From Breviolum minutum Mf 1.05b.01 (taxonomy: Eukaryota; Sar; Dinophyceae; Suessiales; Symbiodiniaceae), in the NCBI GenBank assembly GCA_000507305.1, contig DF239278.1, forward strand, positions 71,479-135,478: a DNA stretch of 64,000 bases. Reading direction: 5' to 3'. Below are positions 22,593-33,534 of this stretch, in pieces (position 1 is the stretch's first letter; every line of letters starts with the position of its first letter). Below the pieces are notes generated by a model. The model saw only the letters and a list, made by a program, of their open reading frames with translations. It was not told where the DNA came from and searched no databases. The translations under genes and the position numbers were made by a program.

Positions 22593-23324
22593 GCTTTTTA
22601 TAGCAGTTCAGTCCGGACAAAGGTTCAAAACACTAGGGTTTGTGAGTTTCTTGTCCCAACACATAGCTAAAACCGTTGCTGATGTCATTTTCAAGCTGCT
22701 TTAGCAAGACTAGGTGCATGAGGAACATGACCTTGCAGCCACTACATCTACTACTTGAAGACTATTAGATACAAGAGCACCCCACAGGACAAAGTTCCCC
22801 TGCAGCTGTGCAAAGCGGGGCAAAACCAAATTACTTCCCTCGATTCATATCCCATTCGCTCGGAATCAATGACATACATTTAATCTAAGCACACACACAC
22901 ACACACACACATCAAGAGACGATTCACACCGTAAGAATGCAGATGCGAGAATACTTGCTACAACGTAAGAGGCCACCAGTAACTAGTCATCAGTTGATGA
23001 TTTGCGTATTCCTTGCATTTCCTTGGTTTGCAGCCAAGGGCTGATCCATTATTGCTTTGGCCGCCCCTCGAGCCATGACGGTGCAGAAAGACTTTCACAG
23101 GGGCGCTTCTTGCACTGAACAAACTTCGAGTTGGACGCATGACACAACAAATTACATATCATATACTCATACACGCTCATACATACTCACATTATTGAAC
23201 CTTGATCATCTTTGATCATGATAGCCATTGCAATGGCATGCAATAGCAATATTCGGACTGTCATGGATTAACTTCATGAAGTTGTACTCATTTTGTTTGG
23301 ACACCTTCATCAAGGATGAGTTTA
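22593..23324. other. Spacer with a CA microsatellite
   Basis: No supported exon. An (AC)n run lies at 22890-22910, and a cluster of ATACTCATAC-like words lies near 23160-23190. Confidence 0.5.
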
Positions 23325-23760
23325 TGGTTCATTATTGAAGGTCCAATCCAGACTGACTTCAGCTGAGGCTAGTTCCAAGTTGAGTTCGGAGACTGGAACG
23401 AAAAGTCCAGTATCAGGAGGCTCAAGTGTCGATTTGGAGCACCATACTGTAGATCGGTTTACAACAGATTGGCCAACGGTCAGCCGCCGACCCGGAAAAC
23501 TTGGAGGTGGAATATAGTAGCCGGACATCAAAGGCAGCCATTTGCCGCGTTTTTTCATGGTGTTTCCCTCTCAGAATACCACAAGTAAGCGGAAGAAATT
23601 TGTTCGCAAAACACAGCTTGAGATAGTAAAAGCAACGGCAAAGGAAACCCACCCACCCATATTTTACAGTGGTTTTGATTTGCGGAATCAATTCAGTGCT
23701 GAGAACAGTACAAAGACAGTCGCATTTCCGCAGTTTAATCTTCTAATTCGCGAAGACAAA
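23325..23760 (+). CDS. Candidate Ser/Thr-rich exons, product unknown
   Basis: The frame at 23335-23517 reads a disordered, serine-rich peptide (contains SAEASSKLSSETGTKSPVSG). Another at about 23580-23690 contains SKRKKFVRKTQLEIVKATAK. Composition favours coding, but no domain or start is recognised. Confidence 0.35.
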
Positions 23761-23776
23761 AGGCCGCTAATTTGAA

Positions 23777-24160
23777 TTGCGATGCTTTCTTCCGCTTGGC
23801 GCACGAGATATCATGGACGTCACCTCGACTGCTGTCTTGGCCATCCAAACTGTCTTGGCCATCCAAAAAATTCAAAAGGCCGTTTGGATTCTGGATTTCG
23901 ATGGATTTTCGATTTTCGGATTGGTTCCCCGCCGTTCTGTATTTGGCATCCGTAAACGGGCTGCTTGGATCTTGGATTTGGGAATCTGGATTTTTCATGA
24001 TTTTTCGAGAGCGCTTGGATTCTGCAAAGGAAAACTTGCGGGTCACGCCGATTTGGGCCGGCGGATGATTGATTCCTTCCGATGACGGATGGATTGATTG
24101 CTGGTGATGTGCTGCAAGAGATTTGGCAGGTGCCGTAGCAGGCTCTTTTCCGGACGACCA
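23777..24160. other. Low-complexity stretch with short direct repeats
   Basis: CTGTCTTGGCCATCCAAA occurs twice in tandem (23831-23866), and the following sequence is a drifting repeat of GGATTTTCGGATT-like words. Long open frames on both strands here reflect this repetition rather than protein coding. Confidence 0.5.
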
Positions 24161-24446
24161 CATCACATCATCGATGCCTGTAGGCCGGATTTCCTTCCCA
24201 GTTCGTTGCTCTTGGCTCCGGTGGTTTATTTTTTTTCGTTAAGTTGTCAAAGGATGTCAATGCGTGATTCAAAAAGTCCCATTTTTGAAACACTTTGAAT
24301 CTGATTGGGGCGTGAATTTGGATGAGCAACGCCACAATGTGATGGAAATTCTGCAGAGGACGGCGGCCCTCTTCAAGGTCTTCCAAACTACCTGCTTTGG
24401 ATGCTAAACGCCCAGGTGTCTGAACCCCCTTCAGTGGTCGTTTTCT

Positions 24447-24826
24447 AATTGGCTCTGAGATGTTTGCAGCCCACTTTTGATGCCAGGGCCATTCTGAAAG
24501 GAGTGTCAGCAGCATTAGCCATCTTGCAATGTCTTTTTGGATCATTTTGGCGGAAACAAAGCACCGGTATCCAGCCATCGCAGCCATGTTGTACAGTTTT
24601 GCCCACGCTGACAGGTGCTTCGGCCACTCTGCATCCGGACAAGACCAAAACGAGAGGCCGGGCGAAACGCTGCTGCCAGTTGAGAGGAGATGGTGTTAAG
24701 ACAACATGCCCTTCTTTTCGCAAAGAAACTGAACTACTCTTTCAACGCATTTCGCAAGCACAACCGAAACAGGGCATAAGTTTGCAACGTTTTCCTGCCT
24801 GTAATTTGTTTGTTGCTGGATATTGA
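24447..24826 (+). CDS. Possible open frame, product unknown
   Basis: A 125-codon + frame (contains FDARAILKGVSAALAILQCL) ends in a stop. It has no recognised domain and an overlapping minus-strand frame is nearly as long, so coding status is doubtful. Confidence 0.25.
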
Positions 24827-25639
24827 GAGATTCTTCTATTGAGTGACTGCCAACAGTCATTTCTTGGCTCATTTCTGCCTTAAGCAACCCTTGTGAAGGT
24901 TCCTATTTCCATCCTGCAGCAGTCTTCCAGAAACATAATTCTTCATCTTCATTGTTCACCGTCTTTCACGGTCTTCCATCCTCTTTCCGCTCTTTCTTCA
25001 TCTTTTGTCACCTTTCATCACCCATGATGGTGCATGTTATTTGATCACTTATCACCCGCTGTCAGCATCTGTCATCGTATCTCATTGTCTTTCATCCTGT
25101 GTCATCCGTTTATCGTGTGTGCAAGGTCAAAGTTTCCTCTCGCCGACAGCGCCACTCACACCCAGCCCCTTCATCCGCACGGCTAAATATCAGGTTGAAA
25201 TTTGTAAAATGAGACTAAAAGGAGGCTGACATCATGGGATTTTGGATTGTCTTTTCTATATACAGTATACAGTATACAGTATACAGTATGCCTCAGTATG
25301 CAGTATGCACACGCACATTATTCTAATTATTATATTGTACAAGAAGTAGAACTTTGACTCTCACCCTCAATTCCTTCAAAATGCTGTAGGAGAATTCACA
25401 ATTACAGACAGCTGTTTGTCCTCAAACGCTAGGTACAAACTCTTGCCCAGTTCGCCGAAGACGAGCGTCGCGATCCTGGAACTTCTCAATTCTTCAACAA
25501 ATCACAGATACCTGAAAGATCATAATATCATAAGTACCATACATATTAAGCACATTTTTAAAGCACAATATAAAAAAACATATAAAACAACATTAAAATG
25601 TCAGAAGTCTCCAAGACGTCTCAAGACTAGACAAGACGT
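24827..25639. other. Spacer with short repeats
   Basis: 25256-25310 is a tandem ATACAGT repeat (about five units). 24950-25110 is rich in TTTCATC/TCATCTT words. No supported gene. Confidence 0.6.
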
Positions 25640-26258
25640 CATGATGATGGTAATCATGATGATGATGATGGTAATCATGATGATGATAGTCATCATCATG
25701 ATGATAGTCATCATCATGATGATAGTCATCATGATGATGATAGTCATCATGGTGATGATGATGATGATGATGATGGTGATGGTGATGATGATGATGGTCA
25801 TGATGATGATGATGATGATGATGATGGTGATGGTGACGGTGACGGTGACGGGGACGGTGGTGGTGGTGGTGATGATGATGATGATGATCATCAATATGAT
25901 GATGATCAAGATGATGATGATCAAGATGATGATGATCAATATGATGATGAGCAATATGATGATGAGCAATGTGATGATGAGCAATGTGATGATGAGCAAT
26001 GTGATGATGAGCAATGTGTGATGATCAAGATGATGATGATCAATTGATGATGATCAATATGATGATGATCAATATGATGATGAGCAATATTATGATGATC
26101 AATATGATGATGAGCAATATGATGATGATCAATATGATGATGATCAATTGATGATGATCAATATGATGATGATCAATATGATGATGATCAATATTATGAT
26201 GATCAATATGATGACGAGCAATATGACGATGATCAATATGATGATGATCAATATGATG
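25640..26258 (+). repeat. Compound ATG/TGA microsatellite, about 620 bp
   Basis: The first part is pure and interrupted ATG/TGA trinucleotide repeat with TCATCATGATGATAG-like inverted subunits. A GTGACG patch lies near 25835. From about 25880 it becomes an ordered array of 15-17-nt units such as GATGATGATCAATAT and GATGATGAGCAATGT. Frames run open on both strands only because the repeat lacks in-frame stops. Confidence 0.97.
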
Positions 26259-26559
26259 TCGTTGTGTTCCGTGGTTGTCGTTTCATTGTTTTTACTATTA
26301 TACGTATTATTGATGGTGTTGACTTGAGGAGGAGGAGGAGAATGATGGGGATGATGAGCATGATGACGTTGATGATATTTATATGTGTTGATGGTATTGG
26401 CACCAAAGGTTACACTGTCAATTTAGCAGTTGTAATGACTGTTTCTTTTGTGCAGTATCACTATGGATATGAACCCAATTTGCTACCAAATGTTTTGTGC
26501 TAAGCACTTAATACGTATATGTTGTCGGCATGGGTATGGCCTACTTTTTTTCGTTACAC

Positions 26560-26977
26560 TTCTTGCCTCAGCTTGTTCTCTCAAGGTCCGAAGGGATGGT
26601 CGAGGTTTACGGTTTGGATACCAGATCTCTTGCCGCCGTCTTGCGTCGAAGAGGAGGCGACTAAGAAAGTGAAATTCATTTACTGAAGTCAATTTGCTTT
26701 TCCGCTAGAAATCTACTGACCATTTATTTTTTCGGGTAGATTTCAGCTATCATTTTGAGACATCCGTTTATACATACATACATACGTATAGATACTACAT
26801 ATAAATGTAAATATATTTCCAGTTCCTCAGTTTTTCTTGGTTCTTTTTCATGGGTTTTGAGGCAGTGCTGATCATTTGGAGCCAGAGGTTGGGCGGGAAA
26901 AATCTGCTGAAGATGAACTACCAATGACTCAAGCCAAGAGTGATATACCGAGGACAGGGACTGGGAAGATGGTCTAA
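26560..26977 (+). CDS. Candidate exons, product unknown
   Basis: At about 26585-26672 two or three frames are open, one reading EVYGLDTRSLAAVLRRRGGD. A terminal-type exon at about 26861-26977 contains HLEPEVGREKSAEDELPMTQ and ends TGTGKMV then TAA. The second exon is convincing; joining it to the first is a guess. Not recognised. Confidence 0.38.
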
Positions 26978-27594
26978 AAAACCAGATTGCAGGAAAAAAC
27001 ATAGAATAATATATTGCACGGCATTCTATGATATTGTATGATACTGTATTGCACTATAGGGATCTATAGGGGAATGGCATGTATCATATTGTCGTATATA
27101 AATGTACAGTATATGTAATGTTAATGTACAATCTCGCAGACTAAATTGCTCGTAGCTTTATAGTCAATCACATCAATCATCGACAATGAATGCAATCGGT
27201 TTTAAATGACTGGATTCCCTGGGTCTTGCAATAAGAAGTGTGTCAACATGACAATGCAGCCCAGGAGTGAAGTCTGCCGGTCACCCACAGTAACTTTGTC
27301 GCATCGCTGATATTTCCTGTTGCGCTGCTTGCTGCATATGCTGTTGATGGTAAGAACAGAGCACGAGAGCGCACATCGACACAATTCACACATATGCATA
27401 CATGACATATATACACTGTAATGACATGTAATCACGCTGCCTACATAATTATACGTATAAAACTATCTACACACTAGTACACATGTTGTTTTAGTTTTTC
27501 ATTGATTATATATTAGGTCTCAATTATGAAGGATGCCAAAGTGGGTCCGCCCACGCCTTGTGGCGCCCAGCGGGCGGATCTCCCTGACATGTAG

Positions 27595-28431
27595 GTCGAA
27601 GATGAAAAGATAGCGCGACAAAAGCATATGGTGAAACTACTTCTCTCCGACGACGATGTGCGCAGCGGTACCAACATGGCCAGACTCATAGATTCAGCTG
27701 CAATTCAAGCTTTTTCGAGTGCTACAGCACATCCTTTTTTATTGTATATATTATATATATATATACATATTGTAGTCATGAATTGAATCATCGCTCTCAT
27801 GAAAATTTGTGATTCGTAGTCCCTCGACTGCTGTGCTGTATCCAGATATTGGTATATTCCTTCAAGATCCTTTAACGGGAAATGCAATTCGTCAAAATGC
27901 GCAGATCCTGTCCAGGCTAAATCGGTGAGTGAGAGTGCCGATGGTTTCGAACTTAGACATTGACCTTGCCCACTGATCATTCACTGCATAAGCATGATCC
28001 AGAGAACATCAACTTATTTCATTTGCATCAAAGCATTTCATTCATTTGACCATCTCAGGAGCCACTGCTTCACAGAAAAGGAGATTGGAGACGAGAAGAC
28101 GCTCTCGAGAGCTTCAGGCCTTGATGAATGATGACGGCGCGACCGAGGAGTCCCCTGAACTCGACACAGTCACACAGGCTGAGAGATCCTGAGAGAAAAC
28201 AGTCATGGAAAGCTTGATGTGTGGATTCTAATGATTCCAAGTTGTTGCCATTCAAGCAGCTTTCTTGTTTTCTTGTTGCACCAGGCAACTGATGGAGTTC
28301 GTAAGTCCCAAGAGGATCAGTATTGGGAAGAAATGTGGGACATCGCCAAGAGCGCGTTTGCTGCTCAAGTTGACTTACTGCCGATGCTTGGGTCTCCTGT
28401 CAATGATGGTGCTAAGGCGCTCCGAAGATAG
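27595..28431 (+). CDS. Unidentified multi-exon gene
   Basis: Exons: 27595-27716 (contains MVKLLLSDDDVRSGTNMARL, ending at a GA donor), 27820-27915 (contains AVLYPDIGIFLQDPLTGNAI), about 28059-28177 (contains KRRLETRRRSRELQALMNDD, GC donor) and a terminal exon 28284-28431 (contains DQYWEEMWDIAKSAFAAQVD, TAG). Joining exon 1 to 2 across GA-AG and exon 3 to 4 across GC-AG keeps the frame. The third exon has a second clean frame (contains CFTEKEIGDEKTLSRASG), so its reading is uncertain. An upstream frame at 27531-27590 ends in a TAG next to the exon 1 acceptor and may be an earlier exon. No family is recognised. Confidence 0.5.
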
Positions 28432-30769
28432 AGATGAGGATGAGGCGAGATGCCCTTGTTTTGGTATGTGCTTGGTTTTCAGAGTGACACAAAATAACTA
28501 ACAGTTACAATAGACTAGTACACAGACAAAAAGGATACAAAGGAACATATCTCTATATACATTTTTTTTGTTAAATACTAGAATATCATATAGAAAATGG
28601 ATGAAAATGGTTATAAGTAAGTTTACAACTCTACTTTACTATAGCTGTAAAATCAAGCGAGTCTCAGCATGACTAGGCGTCTGAAATCCTTCAAAATGTC
28701 ACCAACAATGGCCGATGGCGAAGTGTCAGTCGCAGGACGGGAAACCATTTGAGAAGGAGCTTCCTTTGAGCCTCGTGTCACTTGCATCCACGCTGGCAAC
28801 CTTTGTTTTTGGTGGCCTCCAAATGTGTCCGAGGTTTCCGTCCAATTGACATCAATTGACGATTCATGATCAGTTGAAAAGACGACGTGCATACTTCGTG
28901 GCCTGGGTGATGCCTTTGCCTGTTGGATATATTAGTAGAGGCGGTAGAGGCTATATCATCAATGTATGACAGCACACATCAGTTTTGGGATGAACTCGCA
29001 ACATGCCAGCTTCAGAAAGATCTAGCAGCAAACAGATTTTCCAGAGTGGAGCAACACAACACTTACTGCTTCCACAACCACGTGTGACCGCTTGTGCTTA
29101 GGCCGCCTGTTTAAGTGACTCTTGAGCACTCTGTGCCTTTCTCATTCAGCTTGAGAACACTTGAGGGGGGCCATGGGGCCCCAAATTTGCACATCACACC
29201 TCCATTTGTGTATTGTACTCGTATGTATTGGCGGTTTCTGTATTCCATGCTTTTGAACTGAATTGCTGCAGCTTTTCTTTGGGAGAGCTTGGAGGTTTGA
29301 TTGCCAGATAAAACTCTTTGAAACACTACTGGGATGATCCCGGGATGTACCTAGCAGTGAGGACTAGCAAGTCTCACTCATCTAGTGTTACACTTTTGAA
29401 GTAAGCAACATCCCACTTTTAAGCTTGTGATGCTTGGAAGGGGGGGTTGACCCTTTAAAAGGGTCTGTTTTCCTAATTTCTCGGCAACACTCTGCCCAAC
29501 TCAGCTGCACCTATCCTGCTTGTTTCGAAGAGCTCGATGGTTGAGATAACTTTGCTGAAACATATCATATTGAACTGTGAAGATGAGCTACTAATAGTTT
29601 CCCGTTTCATTCTGTAGTTTCCTTTCTTCCTGATTTGCGGGGAGAAGGAAAAAAGCAGAACGTCCTTCGACCAAGATCCTGCAGGGTAGCTTCAGGAAGA
29701 CGCTTGCCGTGCTTTTTGCTTTCTATGTTTGGCAGAATGCAGAAGGCAGCTGTTCCATTTGTAATCATTTGTATATGCAGTTGCTGATGCACTGAATGTT
29801 ACACTTTCGGCCTCGTCAAAAAGAGTTTCAGAAATCGCAAGCCTACATGTTACATATACGTATGGTTAGCAGACGCGACCGACCTTGGGCAGAACCTATG
29901 AGTGACGTCCCATAGCTTGTAGAATCTACTAGTTGGTTCGTTCAAGGGCCCCCGATGACCGCAGTGCAATTTATTTGCACAAAATCCTTCGGAGAGCATC
30001 TCCGTTGCTGAAGGAAAAACTTTGTGTGCTTGCATTTCTTGCACGTGTTCGGTTTCTAGGAGCGTGGACTGACAACGAATGGAGATCTTCTATAATAAGA
30101 TTCAACTTTGAATTGAAATCCAGGCAGTTCCAGTGGATTTTCCCCTTCACAACCTTGAGCATCTTGCAGTTACAGCTTTCCATGCTTTTCCTTTGAGAAT
30201 TTTATAGAGTTTCGTCACACATGATGTCAAAAGATATACAACCCTATAACTTTCGTAAATAATCCTAGGTTCCTAGGTCCAAGTTGTCTACTTCTGATTC
30301 ACAGCAAGTTGCTTGTCATCACTTGGCTTGGTCAACTGTGGGTTCAAGCCTGTTTGCCTCTTGCTCTGAGCCTGATCTAGGCGCAAGATGCCTCTGAATT
30401 CCCTAAGATGAAGACTTTTCATGTTTTCCCTTGTTTTCCCTTAAGTCAGTGGAAGAATATGTGCACTTGTTCTATCGGATTCTATCGTTTTATCTTTGTC
30501 AGGCAGATTTTCTTGGTGCTTCAAGATGACCGACCAGGAGAACAGTGCACTCATGATGTGTTTACGACATGAATTTCTGAAAGTGTTGCTTGCACCGTAG
30601 CGTCACCCATGATATTGCATCATGACATTCTCACTTGCTTTCCACCTTCCACCTAGTGTGAATTAGAGTGTGACATTATTCAACATCATAGTATCCGTGT
30701 TTGTGCTTTCGTGTCACCTGAAACCAGTGACATGGAGTGACAAAGACTTTTCATATTTCTTGCGGAACA
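28432..30769. other. Mostly non-coding stretch with weak candidates
   Basis: No firm gene in about 2.3 kb. Weak candidates are a minus-strand frame at 28653-28892 and a + strand frame at 29938-30060 (contains APDDRSAIYLHKILRRASPL). The rest shows no repeats or structure that I could pick out. Confidence 0.4.
28653..28892 (-). CDS. Candidate minus-strand exon
   Basis: A minus-strand frame of 79 codons contains SRPATDTSPSAIVGDILKDF and ends in a stop. Composition is protein-like, but no family, start or splice partner is found. Confidence 0.25.
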   Translation of the reverse strand: MHVVFSTDHESSIDVNWTETSDTFGGHQKQRLPAWMQVTRGSKEAPSQMVSRPATDTSPSAIVGDILKDFRRLVMLRLA

Positions 30770-32242
30770 TTTTTGAGGAGGACATTGTCCCTGCTGATGT
30801 GGCAGAAGAGGAGGACATGGAATCTCGAAGTGTCCGTGCTGGTTGGTGTGCTTGCCACTCACCATCTCGAAAGAGGATCACGAAGACGAGCAAGAAGAGC
30901 CAGAGGAGGAAGAGCCAAGTGGCAAGGCGTATGGTGACATGCAGATGTCAGGACAACCTTGCCCACATGTGCAGCACAGTATTCATTCGAAGGTGTTTGA
31001 ATGCGTTTGTTTTCCATGCTTCTCAGAACTTGTGAAAAGGGAACCTGCTGCAGAGGCCGACCCAAAGTCCTCACGCAAGGCACCGCGAACCAAGAAGACA
31101 ACTGCAGCTGGCAATCGAAAGAAGGCTCAGTCGGTTTGATATGGAAACGCCATTTCCAAAGGTGAGATGTGACTTCACCCAACTTGAACTGTGACAGGGC
31201 AGCCGCATGGAAGCAAAGGCTGGTCTCTGTCTGGCTGTCCTGTTTGTCCTGTTTTGATGAGGCAAAGCATCCGGGTTTCGGTAGTGTGAGTGGTCAATGT
31301 GCCAGGCTTTCCAGTCTCCAAGATTCGACGAATGTTGAAGGACAGCGGCTATGCAAAAAGCCGCCTGGCCACAGAATATGTGTAGATTTTGCTGTCAATC
31401 ATCCGTCCCCAGCAGTCAGCTGTAATCCATTGTAATCCATCGTCCATCAGAAGCAATTCTAGAGCACCTCAACAAACTCAGGCGTGCAGAAAGATGCGCA
31501 CGGGCCTCATGATTTTTTCGCCGAATCATTGTGTTCAGAGTGTCCATCATGATCATGTTTTAGGCATTTTGTAGGCTAACGTGCTGAATTGTTTGCTAAT
31601 TCTTACCCTCGATTCCACTTGGAAAAGCAAGAGCCGAACAATCTTTTTGCTCCAGGGGTATCTATTTGACCGGTGTCATTGAGTATGTTTGCGCGGAGAT
31701 CTTGGAACTTGCTGGAAACTCCGTGAAGGCAGGCTGATGTATTTGAGGTCGCTTTCAATGTTGCCACTGCAGAATCTGCAGACGTTCTGGCAGGAAACCA
31801 AGAAGAATCGCATCATTCCCAGGAACATTCAGCTGGCCATTCGCAATGATGAGGAGCTTGCTTCTGATAGGGATTGATTGTTTGATAATCTTTCATGTTT
31901 CATGTTTGCCATTTGATTTTGTTATATACTATTCTTTCTTGATCTACAAATTAAAGGGCAAGATTCCACCCAACCTCAGGAGCTCAACAAGTACATGAGC
32001 AATGTGACTGTGAGGTCTGGTGGTGCTTGATCCTTAGTGCATCAGATGGGCTCCGATATTACGGTAAATTCGTCCCCAAGTTTGACATCACCAAGGTCAT
32101 TCCGCACATCCATCAGACTTTGATGCCCGACAAGCAGCAAAATCCCAAAGGCACTTGGATCACTTTTGAAGACATGTCCTTATGCGAGCTTCACTTGGAT
32201 GGGCACATGAATCAGCTTCATGTGATCATAGAATTTGAGTGA
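30770..32242 (+). CDS. Divergent histone H2A, H2A.Z-like
   Basis: H2A.Z-type variants replace H2A in nucleosomes. Exons: about 31041-31135 (basic tail, contains RKAPRTKKTTAAGNRKKAQS), 31198-31222 (GSRMEAKAG), 31306-about 31376 (FPVSKIRRMLKDSGYAKSRL), 31656-31728 (VIEYVCAEILELAGNSVK), 31794-31853 (KKNRIIPRNIQLAIRNDE), 31980-32024 (ELNKYMSNVTVRSGG) and 32096-32242 (VIPHIHQTLMPDK onward, TGA). Most of the H2A fold is covered: L1/alpha-1, the alpha-2 ELAGN block, the IIPR and QLAIRNDEEL segments, and the VIPHIH docking motif typical of H2A.Z. Donors include GC (after 31728 and 32024) and GA (after 31853). Acidic exons at 30770-30840 and 30870-30955 (contains DHEDEQEEPEEEEPSGKAYG) may form an unusual N-terminal extension, or may be another gene. 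The tail past VIPHIHQTL is also longer than normal. The junction near 31376 is unresolved. Confidence 0.86.
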
Positions 32243-33534
32243 ATTTGATGTAGACTTTGGTGGCCTTGAAAAAGTTCATGACCGGACATATTGGGAAATG
32301 TTTTTGCATTCTGGCTACTGTACTGCAATGAAGTTTTGAGCAAACCATTGCTCTTTGAACCCACCGCGAGTTTTTGGTTACAAGTCATTCAGATTTTCTT
32401 AGAGAGAACACAAGCTGTGTAGCAAAGAAGGCCTTTTCTTGTGGCAGTCTAGCAATACGAAGCTGAGAGTTGGATGTGAACAGCACAGGTGTTGTTGGGG
32501 CCTCCTTCTCGCAGGAGTACTGAACAGCTGAGAGGCGAACACCTGGGAACCAAGAACCATGCTGAAACAACACTTGCATCCACTTGCGAACGATCCTCTT
32601 TTTGGGGTCTTGATTGAGGCAAAAACTGATGGGTGACATAAAACATCAAGGACTCATGAAAGATGATGACACAGTATCAATCATGACGCATCATGATGCA
32701 TTTCGAATTTTTTATTCATTCCTGCGAGTTTCCTTGTTTCACCCAAGGCTTGCACCTAGTGCGGCACTGTGCTGCTTGGGGGAAAGCGCTGATTAGTGTT
32801 CGGAGCCCAGTTTTTGTAATTGCGCTTCTCCACCCTTCCAACACCTTCGTGGTCTGCACTTCCTCCTTTACTCAAGGCTCGACAGGTGTGAAGCCGCTTC
32901 GATGTGATTGGAAATTAATCGGGGGCCTGGTCGATGTAGCCATGCAAGGGTCCAATCCAGGCATGGAACAAGCATGAAATTTGATAAACTTTGCAGGTCA
33001 GGTCCCCCTTCAACGTAGGCCTTGCCATGCTGGCAGTCTTTTTCACCACTCAAAGCGCATACTACAGAGGCGCAGTGAGAAGTGACGGTGTTCAGGAATT
33101 GCTGGCCCGAAGAAAGGTGAGAAAATGATCGAACGTGAGATGTACTGCTTTTGAATATAGTTGTATATAGTTGTTATGAATATTATTATTATTTGAAGAT
33201 GTGGTGAATCCTCCAAGTGACCTGCAAGATGTGCTTCCAGTTTTCAAAAACTGCCAGCGGAATCATACTCCGAAGCTTATAGCATTGAGGGGCAGCGATG
33301 AACAATCCAAGGTGCCATACAAATGCAACAGATTGACTGTAAGCAGAGCCGGTATGAGATCCAGAGTGGCTTACTAAGTCATCCATGATGACTCAACTAT
33401 GGTCGCAATCTCTTCTGTAATCCTGGATACACATGTCTTTTCAGATGCTTTCGTATCATTTCATAGCTAAGACAAGAATGAACGCAAAAAGACTCAAGCT
33501 TATCTCAAGCACTTTTTTTGAAGACTTGTAAGCC
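32243..33534. other. Spacer with one candidate exon
   Basis: Apart from the exon at 32996-33115, no gene is firm. Minus-strand frames at 32385-32649 look only weakly protein-like. ATG-like words cluster at 32640-32700. Confidence 0.4.
32996..33115 (+). CDS. Orphan exon with a canonical GT donor
   Basis: The frame contains SPFNVGLAMLAVFFTTQSAY and RSDGVQELLARRK, preceded by AG|G and followed by GTGAG. It probably encodes part of a membrane-associated or helical protein. Its partner exons were not found between the histone gene and the BCKDH start. Confidence 0.45.

Noticed and set aside
23735-24166. Overlapping 143- and 113-codon minus frames and two + frames
   Set aside because: All arise from a low-complexity stretch with short direct repeats; none has a domain or splice support.
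25416-26021. Long open frames on both strands (201 and 137 codons)
   Set aside because: They are translations of the ATG/TGA microsatellite (runs of Met/Val/Ile) and have no coding signature.
27580-27600. In-frame TAG between two coding-like frames, as stop-codon readthrough
   Set aside because: The TAG coincides with an AG|G acceptor, so a splice border explains it without recoding.
32385-32649. Two overlapping minus-strand frames of 84 and 66 codons
   Set aside because: Neither has a start context, splice partner or recognised motif; kept only as weak candidates in the spacer note.
33489-33515. CTCAAG words upstream of the BCKDH start as a dinoflagellate spliced-leader relic
   Set aside because: Only six bases match, twice; the longer spliced-leader core is absent, so this is likely chance.
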